Of a stretch of DNA of 64,000 bases, positions 1-9,586 are shown one piece after another; positions within the stretch are counted from its first letter, which is position 1, and the number at the start of each line of letters is the position of its first letter. A program made the translations under genes and the position numbers. The DNA is taken from NCBI RefSeq assembly GCF_900089775.1, contig NZ_FLOB01000015.1:27950-91949 (forward strand), written 5' to 3'. This DNA comes from Marinomonas spartinae. GTDB taxonomy: Bacteria; Pseudomonadota; Gammaproteobacteria; Pseudomonadales; Marinomonadaceae. The notes under the pieces are model-generated. The model saw nothing but the letters and a program-made list of their open reading frames with translations, had not been told where the DNA came from and did no database searches.

Positions 1-213
1 TGAGTTCACCGATGTATGCCAACGGCATTCAATACCATCCACTTCCAACCAAGAAGCGATCAAACGGCCTGCCGCATCAACCCCCTCTTTGTCATAGCTG
101 TTCGAATCGATCTCTACCAATGCTTGCAAACAATGAATCATTTTCTCTTCTTGTGTGGCTAGCCATTCACACAAGAGGTCCGCATAAGGTAGCAGCGCCT
201 TATCTGTGATCAT
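1..213 (-). CDS. M20-family metallopeptidase, N-terminal part (runs off the window start)
   Basis: Reading the minus strand from the ATG at 213 gives an open frame of 71 codons that continues past position 1. It contains EEKMIHCLQALVEIDS followed by DKEGVDAAGRLIASWLE, the N-terminal helix and DKxGVDxxG segment typical of M20 carboxypeptidase-like enzymes (glutamate carboxypeptidase type). A GGGAG ribosome binding site lies just before the start, inside the end of the upstream gene at 224, so the two M20 genes are probably co-transcribed. The metal-binding residues lie outside the window and cannot be checked. The plus-strand frame over the same bases is a shadow. Confidence 0.75.
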   Translation of the reverse strand, partial: MITDKALLPYADLLCEWLATQEEKMIHCLQALVEIDSNSYDKEGVDAAGRLIASWLEVDGIECRWHTSVNS

Positions 214-223
214 TTTGTTCTCC

Positions 224-1639
224 CTAACGTTTTGCATGAATCGATGCACCTTGCTCGGATAAATCCCAAAACAGCCCGGTCATAATCTGTAAAGCTTCAC
301 GACACACAGGCGCCAGCACATGTTCATTCGGCGCATGTTGACTACAGGCGGGGTAGGAATGGGGCACCCAAACGGTTGGTAAGTTAAGAATATTGGCAAA
401 GACATCGTTTGGTAATGAACCACCTAAGTTAGGTAATAACACAGACTTCTTACCCGTCGTCTGAGCCAGCGAACCCAACGCCCAATCCACCCAAGGATCT
501 TTTGGGTCAAGGCGTGTGGCTTCCATAATATCCTTGCTGGCAATAACCTCCACATCCGAAAAACCGTGATGATCAAGATGCTCACGGATGTGCTTTAGGA
601 AGTTTTTACTGTCGCTTTCTACCACAAAGCGCAGCTGACAATGGGCACTGGCGTAACCTGGAATGGCATTCACAGGCATATCAGGATTACCCGTTTTGCA
701 TGCCAACATTTCCAACGTATTCCAAGCAAACACACGCTCAGCCGGAGTTAAATCGGGCTCTCCCCAATTTGTATCCACCTCCGGGCTGTTCGCGCCCTCG
801 CCCACAGGAATATCCTTGAGGGCTTGGCGCACCGATTCGGGTAAACGCGCCGGTAACAAGCCTTTAACCAAAATTTTACCTTTGGCATCCACCATAGAAG
901 CCCAAGCATGAGCCAAACGTGTCCCCGCGTTACTCAATAATCCCCCCCAATTGCCGGAATGATGCGCCCCATCGCGCAACGTCACTTGCAAATCAAAATT
1001 AAACCCACCTCGGGACCCAAGAAAAATGGTCGGATGATCCGCGCTTAACCTCGGACCATCGGAGGCAATAAATAGATCCGCAGCAAGGGTTTCTTTGTGG
1101 ATGTCACACAATTCCGCCAAGCCCGGAGAACCGGCCTCTTCCCCCATTTCAAAAATGACTTTGACGTTAAAGCCCAGCTTGCCTTTTTTCGCCTCTATTA
1201 CCTGTTTTAAAGCCGCAAAGTTAATGGTGTGTTGGCCTTTATTGTCCGCCGTTCCACGTCCATACCAACGCTCACCGTCTACAACCATTTTCCAAGGCGA
1301 CAACCCCGCTTTCCATTGATCATCGTAACCACGTACGACGTCCCCATGACCATAAGTTAGTAACGTCAGTTGGTCTGGATCCTCTATTCGCTCAGCGATG
1401 AGAAAAGGCCAGGAACCGGGTTGTTTTGCGTCGGTAACGGGGTTGGCCACAATACGAGATTGAAACCCCAGTGAGGCCAATTCGGGCATAATACTATCTT
1501 GTAAATAGACATGTAGCTGATCAAAAGCGTCCTGATTTTGGCTTTCACTGTGCACGCTAACACGCTGTTCTAATGCCGTGAAAAACGCCCCTGAATCAAA
1601 ATACGATTCCGCTCCTTGAATAGTGGATTGACGGCTCAT
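224..1639 (-). CDS. M20-family metallopeptidase (dipeptidase-like)
   Basis: A 471-residue zinc peptidase of the M20 family. It shows the classic ligands: His98 in YGHGDVV, Asp132 in GRGTADNKGQ, the Glu167-Glu168 pair in MGEEAGSPG, and a C-terminal HAPNEH motif. There is no signal peptide, so it should act in the cytoplasm on short peptides or N-acyl amino acids. The start is supported by AAGGAG five bases upstream. It lies downstream of a peptide-type ABC importer in the same orientation and just upstream of a second M20 gene, so it probably hydrolyses what that importer brings in. The exact substrate cannot be read from the sequence. Confidence 0.9.
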   Translation of the reverse strand: MSRQSTIQGAESYFDSGAFFTALEQRVSVHSESQNQDAFDQLHVYLQDSIMPELASLGFQSRIVANPVTDAKQPGSWPFLIAERIEDPDQLTLLTYGHGDVVRGYDDQWKAGLSPWKMVVDGERWYGRGTADNKGQHTINFAALKQVIEAKKGKLGFNVKVIFEMGEEAGSPGLAELCDIHKETLAADLFIASDGPRLSADHPTIFLGSRGGFNFDLQVTLRDGAHHSGNWGGLLSNAGTRLAHAWASMVDAKGKILVKGLLPARLPESVRQALKDIPVGEGANSPEVDTNWGEPDLTPAERVFAWNTLEMLACKTGNPDMPVNAIPGYASAHCQLRFVVESDSKNFLKHIREHLDHHGFSDVEVIASKDIMEATRLDPKDPWVDWALGSLAQTTGKKSVLLPNLGGSLPNDVFANILNLPTVWVPHSYPACSQHAPNEHVLAPVCREALQIMTGLFWDLSEQGASIHAKR

Positions 1640-1730
1640 GCTCTCTCCTTGGGTAAAATAAAAAAAACACTAAAAGCTCAACTCAAAAGCGCGCAATAAA
1701 GCGGACTCAAAAACGACCATAGCAATGAAA

Positions 1731-2564
1731 TTATGAGGCTTTATCCCATGAACTGGAGTCCAACACCTCGGGGACGCCTAAAGCAGGCTCTGGAGTTAAT
1801 ACAGAAGACAGCAAGGCTTGAGTATAAGGATGTTTGGCATGATGAAATATTTCCTCTCGAGTGCCTTGTTCAACCAGCTTTCCACGGTACATAACGGCGA
1901 CTCGATCGACTAAATGTTCCACGACTCCCAAGTTATGACTGATAAATAAATAGGTTAAATTCAATTCTTTTTTCAGATCCATCAACAGGTTAAGAATTTG
2001 CGCTTGTACCGAGACATCCAGTGCCGAGGTCGGTTCATCGCAAACCAAAATATTGGGTCTTAAAATGAGTGCACGCGCGATGGCAACCCGTTGTCGCTGT
2101 CCGCCTGATAACTGACCTGGATATTGCTTTAGTAAGCGCTCTGGCAACCCAACCAGATCACTGATGTCTTTTACCGCTTTTTTCTGACTATGCCTGTCGC
2201 CCACTTTATGGAGTTGTAACGGTAGACGTATGATTTTCTCAATGGTTTTACGGGGGTTGAGCGAGGAATACGGGTCTTGAAAAATAGGCTGAAGCTGACG
2301 CGCCATAGCGAGGCGAGAACTTGCCCCTCTGGCCTTATCATTCACCAATACATCACCATCCGTTGGTTCCAATAACCCTAGAATCATTTTTGCCAGGGTG
2401 CTTTTGCCGCAGCCAGATTCTCCTACCAATCCTAAGGTTTCACCGGGGCGTATACGCAGGGAAACACCATCCACCGCCTTGAGCAAGGTTGCTTCTTTAA
2501 ACGCGCCATTTTTCAGATAAAAATGGCGCGACAGATTCGACAATTCCAATGCATAATCTGGCAT
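1731..2564 (-). CDS. Opp/Dpp-type ABC transporter ATP-binding protein (OppF/DppF-like)
   Basis: A 277-residue ABC ATPase of the nickel/peptide importer class. It has Walker [10 protein letters not shown], signature [15 protein letters not shown], Walker [13 protein letters not shown] and an ISHNLGVV switch, and it ends with the [11 protein letters not shown] region typical of oligopeptide ATPases. The ATG at 2564 is preferred over the GTG one codon earlier because AGGAGG lies five bases before it. The ATG overlaps the TGA of the partner ATPase gene by one base (TGATG), which implies translational coupling. It is the last transport gene of the operon and should pair with the OppD-like ATPase to drive the two permeases. 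Confidence 0.93.
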   Translation of the reverse strand: MPDYALELSNLSRHFYLKNGAFKEATLLKAVDGVSLRIRPGETLGLVGESGCGKSTLAKMILGLLEPTDGDVLVNDKARGASSRLAMARQLQPIFQDPYSSLNPRKTIEKIIRLPLQLHKVGDRHSQKKAVKDISDLVGLPERLLKQYPGQLSGGQRQRVAIARALILRPNILVCDEPTSALDVSVQAQILNLLMDLKKELNLTYLFISHNLGVVEHLVDRVAVMYRGKLVEQGTREEIFHHAKHPYTQALLSSVLTPEPALGVPEVLDSSSWDKAS

Positions 2565-3559
2565 CACACAGCCTCCTGAAATGACAAGCTAACCTCAGGA
2601 CAACGCACCTGATGGTCTGCTGAACTCGGTTTAATGGCTAAATTAGGGGTTCGACGACGGCACTCACTGGTTGATACAGAACAACGATTCTCAAAAGCGC
2701 AACCTTTGAATTCACCGATTAAGCTTGGCACCACCCCAGGAATAGAGGCCAAATGACTGCCCGGTTTGGTTTTGCCTGGAATAGGAATGCAATTTAGCAA
2801 CCCCTGTGTGTAAGGGTGTAATGGATTGGCAAACAACGCTTCAGCGCTGGCCGTTTCCACCACTTGTCCGGCATACATCACCGCCACACGATCCGCAATG
2901 CGCGCGACGACCCCCAAGTCATGAGTAATAAAGATAACCGCTGTTCCAAACTCTTGTTGAAGTTCACGAATCAAACGTAATATTTGCGCTTGAATCGTCA
3001 CGTCTAGCGCGGTGGTTGGCTCGTCAGCAATGATCAAGTCTGGCTCGCACATCAGCGCCATCGCAATGATCACCCGCTGACGTAAGCCTCCAGATAGCTG
3101 ATGTGGGTATTGGTTTAATCGCTTTTCTGGATAAGGTACGCCTGCTCTCTCCAGTAGATAAACCGCCCTCTCTTTTGCTTTCTCTCTACTCAACCCCTTG
3201 TGTTTGATGATGCCTTCGCACAATTGATTGCCTAAGGTGTAAGAAGGGTTTAAAGACGTCATCGGCTCTTGAAAAATCATCGACATCCGCATACCACGTA
3301 CTTGGTTGCGCTCTTTTTTCGACAAAGACAACAAGTCCATACCATCGAATTGCATTGCCTCTGCCGTGATAGCGGCGCGCTTGGGCAACAATCCCATCAA
3401 CGCCATCGATGTCATGGATTTACCACAGCCAGATTCCCCAACGATACACAGCATTTCACCTTTATTGACATGTAGATCAATGCCACGCACCGCCCGTAAT
3501 GTACCGTTTGCCGTAGGTAGATCCACTTGCAAATTTTTAACCTCTAGTATTCGTTTCAT
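2564..3559 (-). CDS. Opp/Dpp-type ABC transporter ATP-binding protein (OppD/DppD-like)
   Basis: A 331-residue ABC ATPase. It has Walker [10 protein letters not shown], signature LSGGLRQRVIIAMAL, Walker B LIIADEPTTALD and a C-terminal extension with GCAFENRCSVSTSECR. That four-cysteine motif coordinates an iron-sulfur cluster in some peptide-transporter ATPases of this class. The length is normal for OppD/DppD. It sits between the permease gene at 3577 and the second ATPase gene, which it overlaps by one base. The specificity of the system lies in the binding protein at 5534 and is not determined here. Confidence 0.93.
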   Translation of the reverse strand: MKRILEVKNLQVDLPTANGTLRAVRGIDLHVNKGEMLCIVGESGCGKSMTSMALMGLLPKRAAITAEAMQFDGMDLLSLSKKERNQVRGMRMSMIFQEPMTSLNPSYTLGNQLCEGIIKHKGLSREKAKERAVYLLERAGVPYPEKRLNQYPHQLSGGLRQRVIIAMALMCEPDLIIADEPTTALDVTIQAQILRLIRELQQEFGTAVIFITHDLGVVARIADRVAVMYAGQVVETASAEALFANPLHPYTQGLLNCIPIPGKTKPGSHLASIPGVVPSLIGEFKGCAFENRCSVSTSECRRRTPNLAIKPSSADHQVRCPEVSLSFQEAV

Positions 3560-3576
3560 GATTGATTCCTCTTCTC

Positions 3577-4485
3577 TTAGCTACGGCCTTCCGGTGCATT
3601 CATATCCCGCAAGCCATCACCCACAAGATTGATCGCCAATACCAACACCATCAAGGCCACACCAGGGATGGCAATCACCCAAGGCTGGAAAAACATATAG
3701 GATTTACCTTCCGCCACCATTAGCCCCCAAGAAGGTGAAGGCGGTTGCACGCCAATACCTAAGAATGACAATGCCGCTTCCAATAAAATGGCATGAGCCA
3801 TTTCTAAGGTCATCACCACAATCAAGGCACTGAGAATATTCGGTAGCAGCTCACGAATAAGGATATAAGAGGTCGACGCACCCAACACTTTCGCCGAGGC
3901 AATAAACTCCGCATCACGTAATTGCTGAGTCGTAGAGCGTGCCACAACCGCAAAACGGTCCCATAAAAGCAACCCTAAAAGAACAATAACCGTTTGCAAA
4001 GAACCACCAATCAAAGAGGCCATCGCCAGTGCGACCAATACCACAGGTAACGCTAAACGAGTGGTGATGATATAACTGATTACCGCGTCCACACGGCCAC
4101 CAAAATACCCGGCTAACACCCCAAGTGTGGTGCCAATCAGACCGGATATAACCGCTGCAGAAATCCCTATCATCAACGAAATACGAGCGCCATATAAAAG
4201 GCGACTGAGATAGTCTCGCCCCAATTTATCGGTACCAAGGATATGGTTCCAAGTTCCTTTGTCATGCCAAATGGGGGGAATCATACGTTGCGAAACATTT
4301 TGCACATAAGGATCATGGGGAGCTAACCAAGGAGCAAAGAGTGCTGCCAAGATAATCACGGCAAGAATGACGGAACCAATCATTAGCCCACGATGACCAA
4401 AAAAGCGATGCATGATGCGACGCCACTCCGGCACAGCGGGTAACGACGTCATCACTGAGTTAGCAGTAAGTGTCAAGTTGGACAT
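3577..4485 (-). CDS. Opp/Dpp-type ABC transporter permease (OppC/DppC-like)
   Basis: A 302-residue inner-membrane permease with an N-terminal cytoplasmic segment, a first membrane helix near LMIGSVILAVIILAALFAP, and the extracytoplasmic DPYVQNVSQRMIPP and LGTDKLGRDYLSRLLYGAR motifs that mark OppC-type subunits. The ATP-coupling EAA loop is visible as EFIASAKVLGASTSYIL. A longer frame exists, but the ATG at 4485 has a GGGGG ribosome binding site and starts ten bases after the stop of the upstream permease. It forms the channel together with the OppB-like protein. Confidence 0.92.
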   Translation of the reverse strand: MSNLTLTANSVMTSLPAVPEWRRIMHRFFGHRGLMIGSVILAVIILAALFAPWLAPHDPYVQNVSQRMIPPIWHDKGTWNHILGTDKLGRDYLSRLLYGARISLMIGISAAVISGLIGTTLGVLAGYFGGRVDAVISYIITTRLALPVVLVALAMASLIGGSLQTVIVLLGLLLWDRFAVVARSTTQQLRDAEFIASAKVLGASTSYILIRELLPNILSALIVVMTLEMAHAILLEAALSFLGIGVQPPSPSWGLMVAEGKSYMFFQPWVIAIPGVALMVLVLAINLVGDGLRDMNAPEGRS

Positions 4486-4495
4486 AGAGGCCCCC

Positions 4496-5413
4496 TTAGC
4501 GAACACGCAAACGTGGATCAAGCAAAGCGTTGAGCACATCTGCAAAAAAAGTTAACGCGATATAGAACACCGCAATGATTAGAACAACCGCCTGAACAAC
4601 CGGATAGTCATTGCGGGAAATCGCATCCCAAGCCAGTTGTCCTAACCCTCTTAAAGAAAACACGGACTCTACAATCACGGAACCACCAAGCATAAAACCC
4701 AGCTCAACCGCCGCTAAAGCGACCACAGGAATAACCGCATTTCTGAGCGCATGCTTTAACACCACCGTCGATTCGTTCAACCCTTTAGAGCGTGCGGTGC
4801 GGATATAGTCAGAGTTCAATACTTCTAACATACCCGTTCGGGTTAAACGCATCATGGCAGGCATGGCGTAGTAGCCAAGGCAAATCGCAGGTAACACAAA
4901 ATGTTGCCAGGATGAGTTCCCACCAGCGGGCAGCCAGTGTAAATTCACCGCAAACACGATGATCAATGTCAGACCGAACCAAAAGCTGGGCATGGCTTGA
5001 CCAATCACCGCGAAGCTTAAAGCAAGACGGTCAATCCAAGTATTTTGTTTAATCGCAGCAATGACCCCAAGCGGAATAGCCACCAAAATAGCCAAGCCCA
5101 ATGCCAGCCCTCCTAATGTTAAAGTGATAGGTAAGCGCTCACGGATCAAAGAGATCACCGTATCTTGAAAGTAGTAAGAGCGACCAAAATTAAGCTGTAC
5201 AGCCGACACCAGCCAGTGAAAATACTGCTCTACAATCGGTTGATCTAAACCAAATTCAACACGAATTTTTTCTACCTGCTCAGCCGTCGCATCAGGGCCA
5301 GCAATAGACGTCGCTAAATCACCAGAGAAATGCAGCAATAAAAAGCTCACGATGGAGACAGTCAACGCGACACTCAAAGCAACCAACAAACGACGAGTCA
5401 CAAACACCAACAT
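4496..5413 (-). CDS. Opp/Dpp-type ABC transporter permease (OppB/DppB-like)
   Basis: A 305-residue integral membrane protein of the OppB/DppB class. It opens with the family-typical MLVFVTRRLLVALSVALTVS helix and carries VEFGLDQPIVEQYFHWL in the first periplasmic loop. The EAA coupling loop reads YIRTARSKGLNESTVV, and the conserved VESVFSLRGLGQLAWDAI segment is present. GAGGAG lies five bases before the ATG. It is followed after ten bases by the partner permease. Confidence 0.92.
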   Translation of the reverse strand: MLVFVTRRLLVALSVALTVSIVSFLLLHFSGDLATSIAGPDATAEQVEKIRVEFGLDQPIVEQYFHWLVSAVQLNFGRSYYFQDTVISLIRERLPITLTLGGLALGLAILVAIPLGVIAAIKQNTWIDRLALSFAVIGQAMPSFWFGLTLIIVFAVNLHWLPAGGNSSWQHFVLPAICLGYYAMPAMMRLTRTGMLEVLNSDYIRTARSKGLNESTVVLKHALRNAVIPVVALAAVELGFMLGGSVIVESVFSLRGLGQLAWDAISRNDYPVVQAVVLIIAVFYIALTFFADVLNALLDPRLRVR

Positions 5414-5533
5414 AGAAACTCCTCATAGATAACGCATCACTTAGATAAACCATGCCATTACAGGAATTGCCATGAACGACGTGATTGGATGAAATGGTGG
5501 CACCCATCAAAAAGTAGCATGGGCGCCCTCATC

Positions 5534-7084
5534 TTATTTCCAAGTTGACAAATAAAAGCGTGGTAATTCATCAGGATAAGGTGTGAAATTCAGATCACGA
5601 TCAAACGCATAATTACTAGAATAGGTAAACATAGGCGCCCAATAAGCTTCGTCTGTAATACGTTTTATTGCCGCACTGTAGTCCTTTTTACGCATGGCTG
5701 GATCAACCGTTGCATCACCCTTTTTTAACAAGCTGATCACTTTTGGATCTTTATCAAGATCATCCGCACCCCCTTCAAAATACACACTGGTAGACGCAGA
5801 GATATCATTCACTGAATAAGATCCCCAGGTTTGGAACGCAATGGGAACATGTCCTGCACGCTGGGCAGTACGCAGTGCGGCATAGGTCATAAAATGCAAC
5901 TTCGCTTTAATGCCAATAGCACGTAAATACCCCAGCATGGCTTCGGCTAAACCTCGTTCACGATAGGCATAAAAATCGGTGGTAAAGCCATTGGGATACC
6001 CAGCTTTAGCCAGCAACGCTTTGGCTTTAGCGGGGTTATATGGGTATTTTTTGGCAGCAGACACATCGCAACCAAACTGACTAGGAAAACAAGGCGTATA
6101 CAAAGGACGACTGCCACCGCGAACCAGTTGGTCAGCAAACGCCTTACGATCAATGGCATAATTCACGGCTTCACGAACCAATTTTTTTCTAAATGGCGAG
6201 TCTTTTAATGACGCACTGGTTGTATCCATTGCCAAATAAGCGATACGCATGGTTTCCGCGCTTTTTACCTGGATGTTTGGCATGTTTTTCATCTTATCCG
6301 CTTGATCAGAAGGTACTCGCCATATCCAGTCCACAGAACCTGTCAAAAGTTGTGCAATACGTGCATCAGGGTCTGGGATAACCCTAAATTTAATATACTT
6401 GATCGCGGGTTTTTTAATGGGGCCGCCAGTAAAGTAGTGGTCATTGCGTTCTAAATTGACACCTTGACCACTTAATACGGCAGTAATCTTATATGGACCA
6501 GTGCCGATAGGCGCTTTTGAGTAGCCCTTTAGGCCGACTTTTTTATAATACTTTTCTGGATAAATAGGCGTCGGACCAGATAAATATTCTAGCGCCGCAG
6601 GAAAGGGTTTTTTAAGGACTAAAACAACGGTGTAATCGTTGATTTTTTTGACATGGTCTATCCAGTTAATATTTTGGGCGGTAACGGCTTTTGCTTGCGG
6701 GGAATTCATATAATCAAAAGTAAATACCACATCATCAGCGGTAAAAGGGTCACCATTTTGGAACGTCACACCTTTGCGTAAATTCAGCAACAGATGCGTG
6801 CTGTCCTGCCATTTCCAACTTGTCGCCAAATCCCCTTCATATTTACCTGTTTTGGGATCCCGATAAATCAGTGTATCCCAAGCTAAGTGGGAAAGAATAA
6901 CCCCTTCCCGAGCGTTATTATGGTAAGGACTAACGTTCTCCGGTTCCGTGTCAGAGGCATAAACGAGAGTATTATCCGCTTTATTTGCCAGCGCAGTAGT
7001 GGGCAATACAACGAGCGAGCAAATAAATACAGAGCTGAGCAACGAAAAACGCGAGAGGGACTTAAAAAGAGCTAATTTTTTCAT
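5534..7084 (-). CDS. Periplasmic peptide-type substrate-binding protein (SBP family 5)
   Basis: A 516-residue solute-binding protein with a signal peptide ending near TTALANK. It has the family-5 hallmarks TFQNGDPFTADDVVFTFDYM and APIGTGPYKI, and a long C-terminal lobe. The second ATG at 7084 is the likelier start because AGGA abuts the first ATG directly but is nine bases from the second. It heads the transporter operon and is divergent from a LysR gene. Family 5 covers dipeptides, oligopeptides, nickel, opines and glutathione. The two peptidases, amidase and D-serine dehydratase nearby favour a peptide or amide-type ligand. Confidence 0.9.
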   Translation of the reverse strand: MKKLALFKSLSRFSLLSSVFICSLVVLPTTALANKADNTLVYASDTEPENVSPYHNNAREGVILSHLAWDTLIYRDPKTGKYEGDLATSWKWQDSTHLLLNLRKGVTFQNGDPFTADDVVFTFDYMNSPQAKAVTAQNINWIDHVKKINDYTVVLVLKKPFPAALEYLSGPTPIYPEKYYKKVGLKGYSKAPIGTGPYKITAVLSGQGVNLERNDHYFTGGPIKKPAIKYIKFRVIPDPDARIAQLLTGSVDWIWRVPSDQADKMKNMPNIQVKSAETMRIAYLAMDTTSASLKDSPFRKKLVREAVNYAIDRKAFADQLVRGGSRPLYTPCFPSQFGCDVSAAKKYPYNPAKAKALLAKAGYPNGFTTDFYAYRERGLAEAMLGYLRAIGIKAKLHFMTYAALRTAQRAGHVPIAFQTWGSYSVNDISASTSVYFEGGADDLDKDPKVISLLKKGDATVDPAMRKKDYSAAIKRITDEAYWAPMFTYSSNYAFDRDLNFTPYPDELPRFYLSTWK

Positions 7085-7280
7085 CGGTTTCATTCCTTTT
7101 GGGCGGCTTAACGTAATCTGATCGTATGCAACTTTTATTCACACTAAGTAAAAAAAACCTTTGCCACAATGAAAAAAAATGCAAGGAAACATTGCCAAAA
7201 AGGCATGGCTATGGCGAAATAAAAAAAGCATTAAATCTTCTAAAAAGTGGATAAAATCCATAAATTACAGGAAAAACAAG

Positions 7281-8216
7281 ATGAAAGCGGCATTACGTTT
7301 ACAAGATACAGCCCTTCGCTATTTTTTAGAGGTAGCGAGATACGGATCGATCAGCGAAGCATCTTTGCACCTAAATGTGGCATCCAGTGCGATAAGCAGA
7401 CAAATAAATAGTCTAGAAGATATTCTTGGCACAACTCTCTTCGAACGCCGCCCTAGAGGGATGGAATTGAGTGCTGCAGGGGAAATGCTCGCCGTGTATG
7501 CGCGTAAAAATGCATTAGAATCGGACAGAGTCGTATCGGAAATTGCTGCATTAGAGGGCCTAAACCGAGGTCATGTAAAAATCTCTTGCTCTGAAGGCTT
7601 TGCCATGGAATTTTTACCTCGTAACATTGCCAATTTTCGCAAACAACACCAAGGTATTCATTTCCACATCAATGTCAGCTCACCAGCGGAAGTCTCACGG
7701 CGCGTCAGCCATGGAGACGCAGACATCGGAGTCACGTTAAATTTGTCCCCAGCCAAGGACATTAAGGTGGCTTACCGACAGCCTTCTCCAGTGGTGGCCG
7801 TCTTTCATCCTACTCACCCTCTAGCCCACAGAAAAACCGTCACTCTAGCCCAGCTACAACCCTATCCAATTGCTTTACCAGAAGAAAACACCACCGTCAG
7901 ACAGCTATTTGATATCTGCTGCAGTCGTTTAAACCTGTTATTCGACCCTGTGCTGGTCTCCAATAACATGGCGACATTAAACCGCTTTACGACCTATGAG
8001 GGCGGCATCCATCTCGCTGGGGAGATTTCCATGCGCCATCAATTGGCCAGTAACGAATTAGTCGCCATCCCCATTCGAGACCGTGGTATGGACATCCGCA
8101 ATATTGAAGTGCAAACCTTAACAGGACGCACCTTACCCGCTGCCGTGAGGGTCTTTTTGGATTACATGATCGAAAAAATGCAGTTTGAAGAAAACATAGA
8201 GCCAACAATAGACTAA
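7281..8216 (+). CDS. LysR-family transcriptional regulator
   Basis: A 311-residue LysR regulator. The N-terminal winged helix-turn-helix spans about residues 10-65 (ASLHLNVASSAISRQINSLE then TTLFERR), followed by a type-2 periplasmic-binding-like effector domain. A longer upstream frame is lysine-rich and lacks a ribosome site; the ATG at 7281 is preceded by AGGAAAAACAAG. It is divergent from the peptide-type ABC operon across about 200 bases and convergent with the D-serine dehydratase gene, so it is the likely local regulator. The effector is unknown. Confidence 0.88.
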   Translation: MKAALRLQDTALRYFLEVARYGSISEASLHLNVASSAISRQINSLEDILGTTLFERRPRGMELSAAGEMLAVYARKNALESDRVVSEIAALEGLNRGHVKISCSEGFAMEFLPRNIANFRKQHQGIHFHINVSSPAEVSRRVSHGDADIGVTLNLSPAKDIKVAYRQPSPVVAVFHPTHPLAHRKTVTLAQLQPYPIALPEENTTVRQLFDICCSRLNLLFDPVLVSNNMATLNRFTTYEGGIHLAGEISMRHQLASNELVAIPIRDRGMDIRNIEVQTLTGRTLPAAVRVFLDYMIEKMQFEENIEPTID

Positions 8217-8233
8217 CCGCGCCTTAATAAGCG

Positions 8234-9556
8234 TTAACGCAACAGAGCTTGGCCTTTTTGGTAGTAGTTTTTTCTCTCTTCTTGCGGCACCATATCTCCA
8301 CCAGTGGCCCACATAATGTGCGTCGCTTGTGGCAGTTTATCATCCAGTTGGTGATCACTAAGATAGCTACGTCCGGCGGTTAACATACGCAGCACACCGC
8401 TTACCCCCGCTGCACCTGATGGTTCTACTGGCATGTTTTCAGTGTCCACCAGTATAGCCAAGTGACGATATAGGTTGTCGTCAGAAACGGTATAAACACC
8501 ACTGAGCAGTGTATCCATCATGGGACCTACAAAGGCGGAAGGTCGGCCAACGGCCAACCCATCGGCACAGGTTTGGTTATCGATACCCAACTCTTGTACG
8601 GAAATAGCATTATGCAAACCCGTTTCCATACCTAGCACCATGCAAGGAGAATGGGTCGGCTCAGCAAAAAAACAATGTACATGATCGCCAAACACTTGTT
8701 TTAAACCAAAGGTAATACCGCCAGGCGCGCCACCCACACCACAAGGCAAGTAGACAAATAAGGGATGGTTTTCATCAACCACAACCCCCTGCTCGATCAG
8801 CTGTTTTTGCAATCGTAACGCGGCCACACTGTAGCCTAAAAACAACGACTTAGAATCTTCATCATCAATAAAATATGCCGTGTCTTGTTGCATGGCTTCT
8901 TGTCGCCCTTGCGCCACTGCCACACCATAATCGGCAGTATGTTCAACGACATTGACGCCTTTGCTTCTCAACAAAACCTTTTTCCATTCACGGGCATCCG
9001 ACGACATATGAACCGTGACATCAAAGCCCAATTTAGCACTCATAATACCGATGCTTAAACCAAGGTTGCCGGTCGATCCAACAATAATTTGATGCTTGGA
9101 AAACAGCTCTCGAAAGCTGGCTGAATCAAACAAACGATAGTCATCACTGGTTTTCAAAAAGCCCTTCGCCAATGCCAAATTCTCTGCATGCAACAAGACT
9201 TCATAAATACCCCCTCGCGCTTTAATGGAACCTGCAATCGGTAATTGGTTGTCGCACTTCATCCATAAACGACCCGGTATATCTAGATTCATCACATCCG
9301 ACAAGGCAAGTTGCAGAGCCGGCACGGCTATCAATTCGGACTCGATAATGCCATTCGTGGCAGCCGTGTCGGGAAAGACTTGAGCAAGGTAAGGCGCAAA
9401 ACGCGTTAGTCTATCGGAAGCATCGAGCATATCTGACATTTGCAGTGGTAGCGTAGATTGCACATCATCAAAGCGCGCTTTTTTTGGATTGAACCAAGTG
9501 ATTTCTTGCAACGCAATAAGCGACTGCACAACAGGGGTATGAATATAGTCAGTCAC
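8234..9556 (-). CDS. dsdA: D-serine ammonia-lyase (D-serine dehydratase)
   Basis: A 440-residue PLP enzyme, close to the usual length of about 440. The motif AGSIKARGGIYEVL carries the PLP-binding lysine (Lys112). The glycine loop for the cofactor phosphate is visible as VGSTGNLGLSIG, and GCGxGGAPGG-like residues follow (YLPCGVGGAPGG). It converts D-serine to pyruvate and ammonia in the cytosol. The start is a GTG with GGAG seven bases upstream; no ATG is in a suitable position. It lies 30 bases after the amidase gene in the same direction, suggesting that D-serine or a D-serine derivative is used by this locus. Confidence 0.93.
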   Translation of the reverse strand: MTDYIHTPVVQSLIALQEITWFNPKKARFDDVQSTLPLQMSDMLDASDRLTRFAPYLAQVFPDTAATNGIIESELIAVPALQLALSDVMNLDIPGRLWMKCDNQLPIAGSIKARGGIYEVLLHAENLALAKGFLKTSDDYRLFDSASFRELFSKHQIIVGSTGNLGLSIGIMSAKLGFDVTVHMSSDAREWKKVLLRSKGVNVVEHTADYGVAVAQGRQEAMQQDTAYFIDDEDSKSLFLGYSVAALRLQKQLIEQGVVVDENHPLFVYLPCGVGGAPGGITFGLKQVFGDHVHCFFAEPTHSPCMVLGMETGLHNAISVQELGIDNQTCADGLAVGRPSAFVGPMMDTLLSGVYTVSDDNLYRHLAILVDTENMPVEPSGAAGVSGVLRMLTAGRSYLSDHQLDDKLPQATHIMWATGGDMVPQEERKNYYQKGQALLR

Positions 9557-9586
9557 TTACAGACTCCATTAAAGATCTATAGAAAA

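Noticed and set aside
12..209. 65-codon plus-strand open frame at the window start
   Set aside because: The minus strand carries an M20 peptidase N-terminus with a proper ribosome binding site over the same bases.
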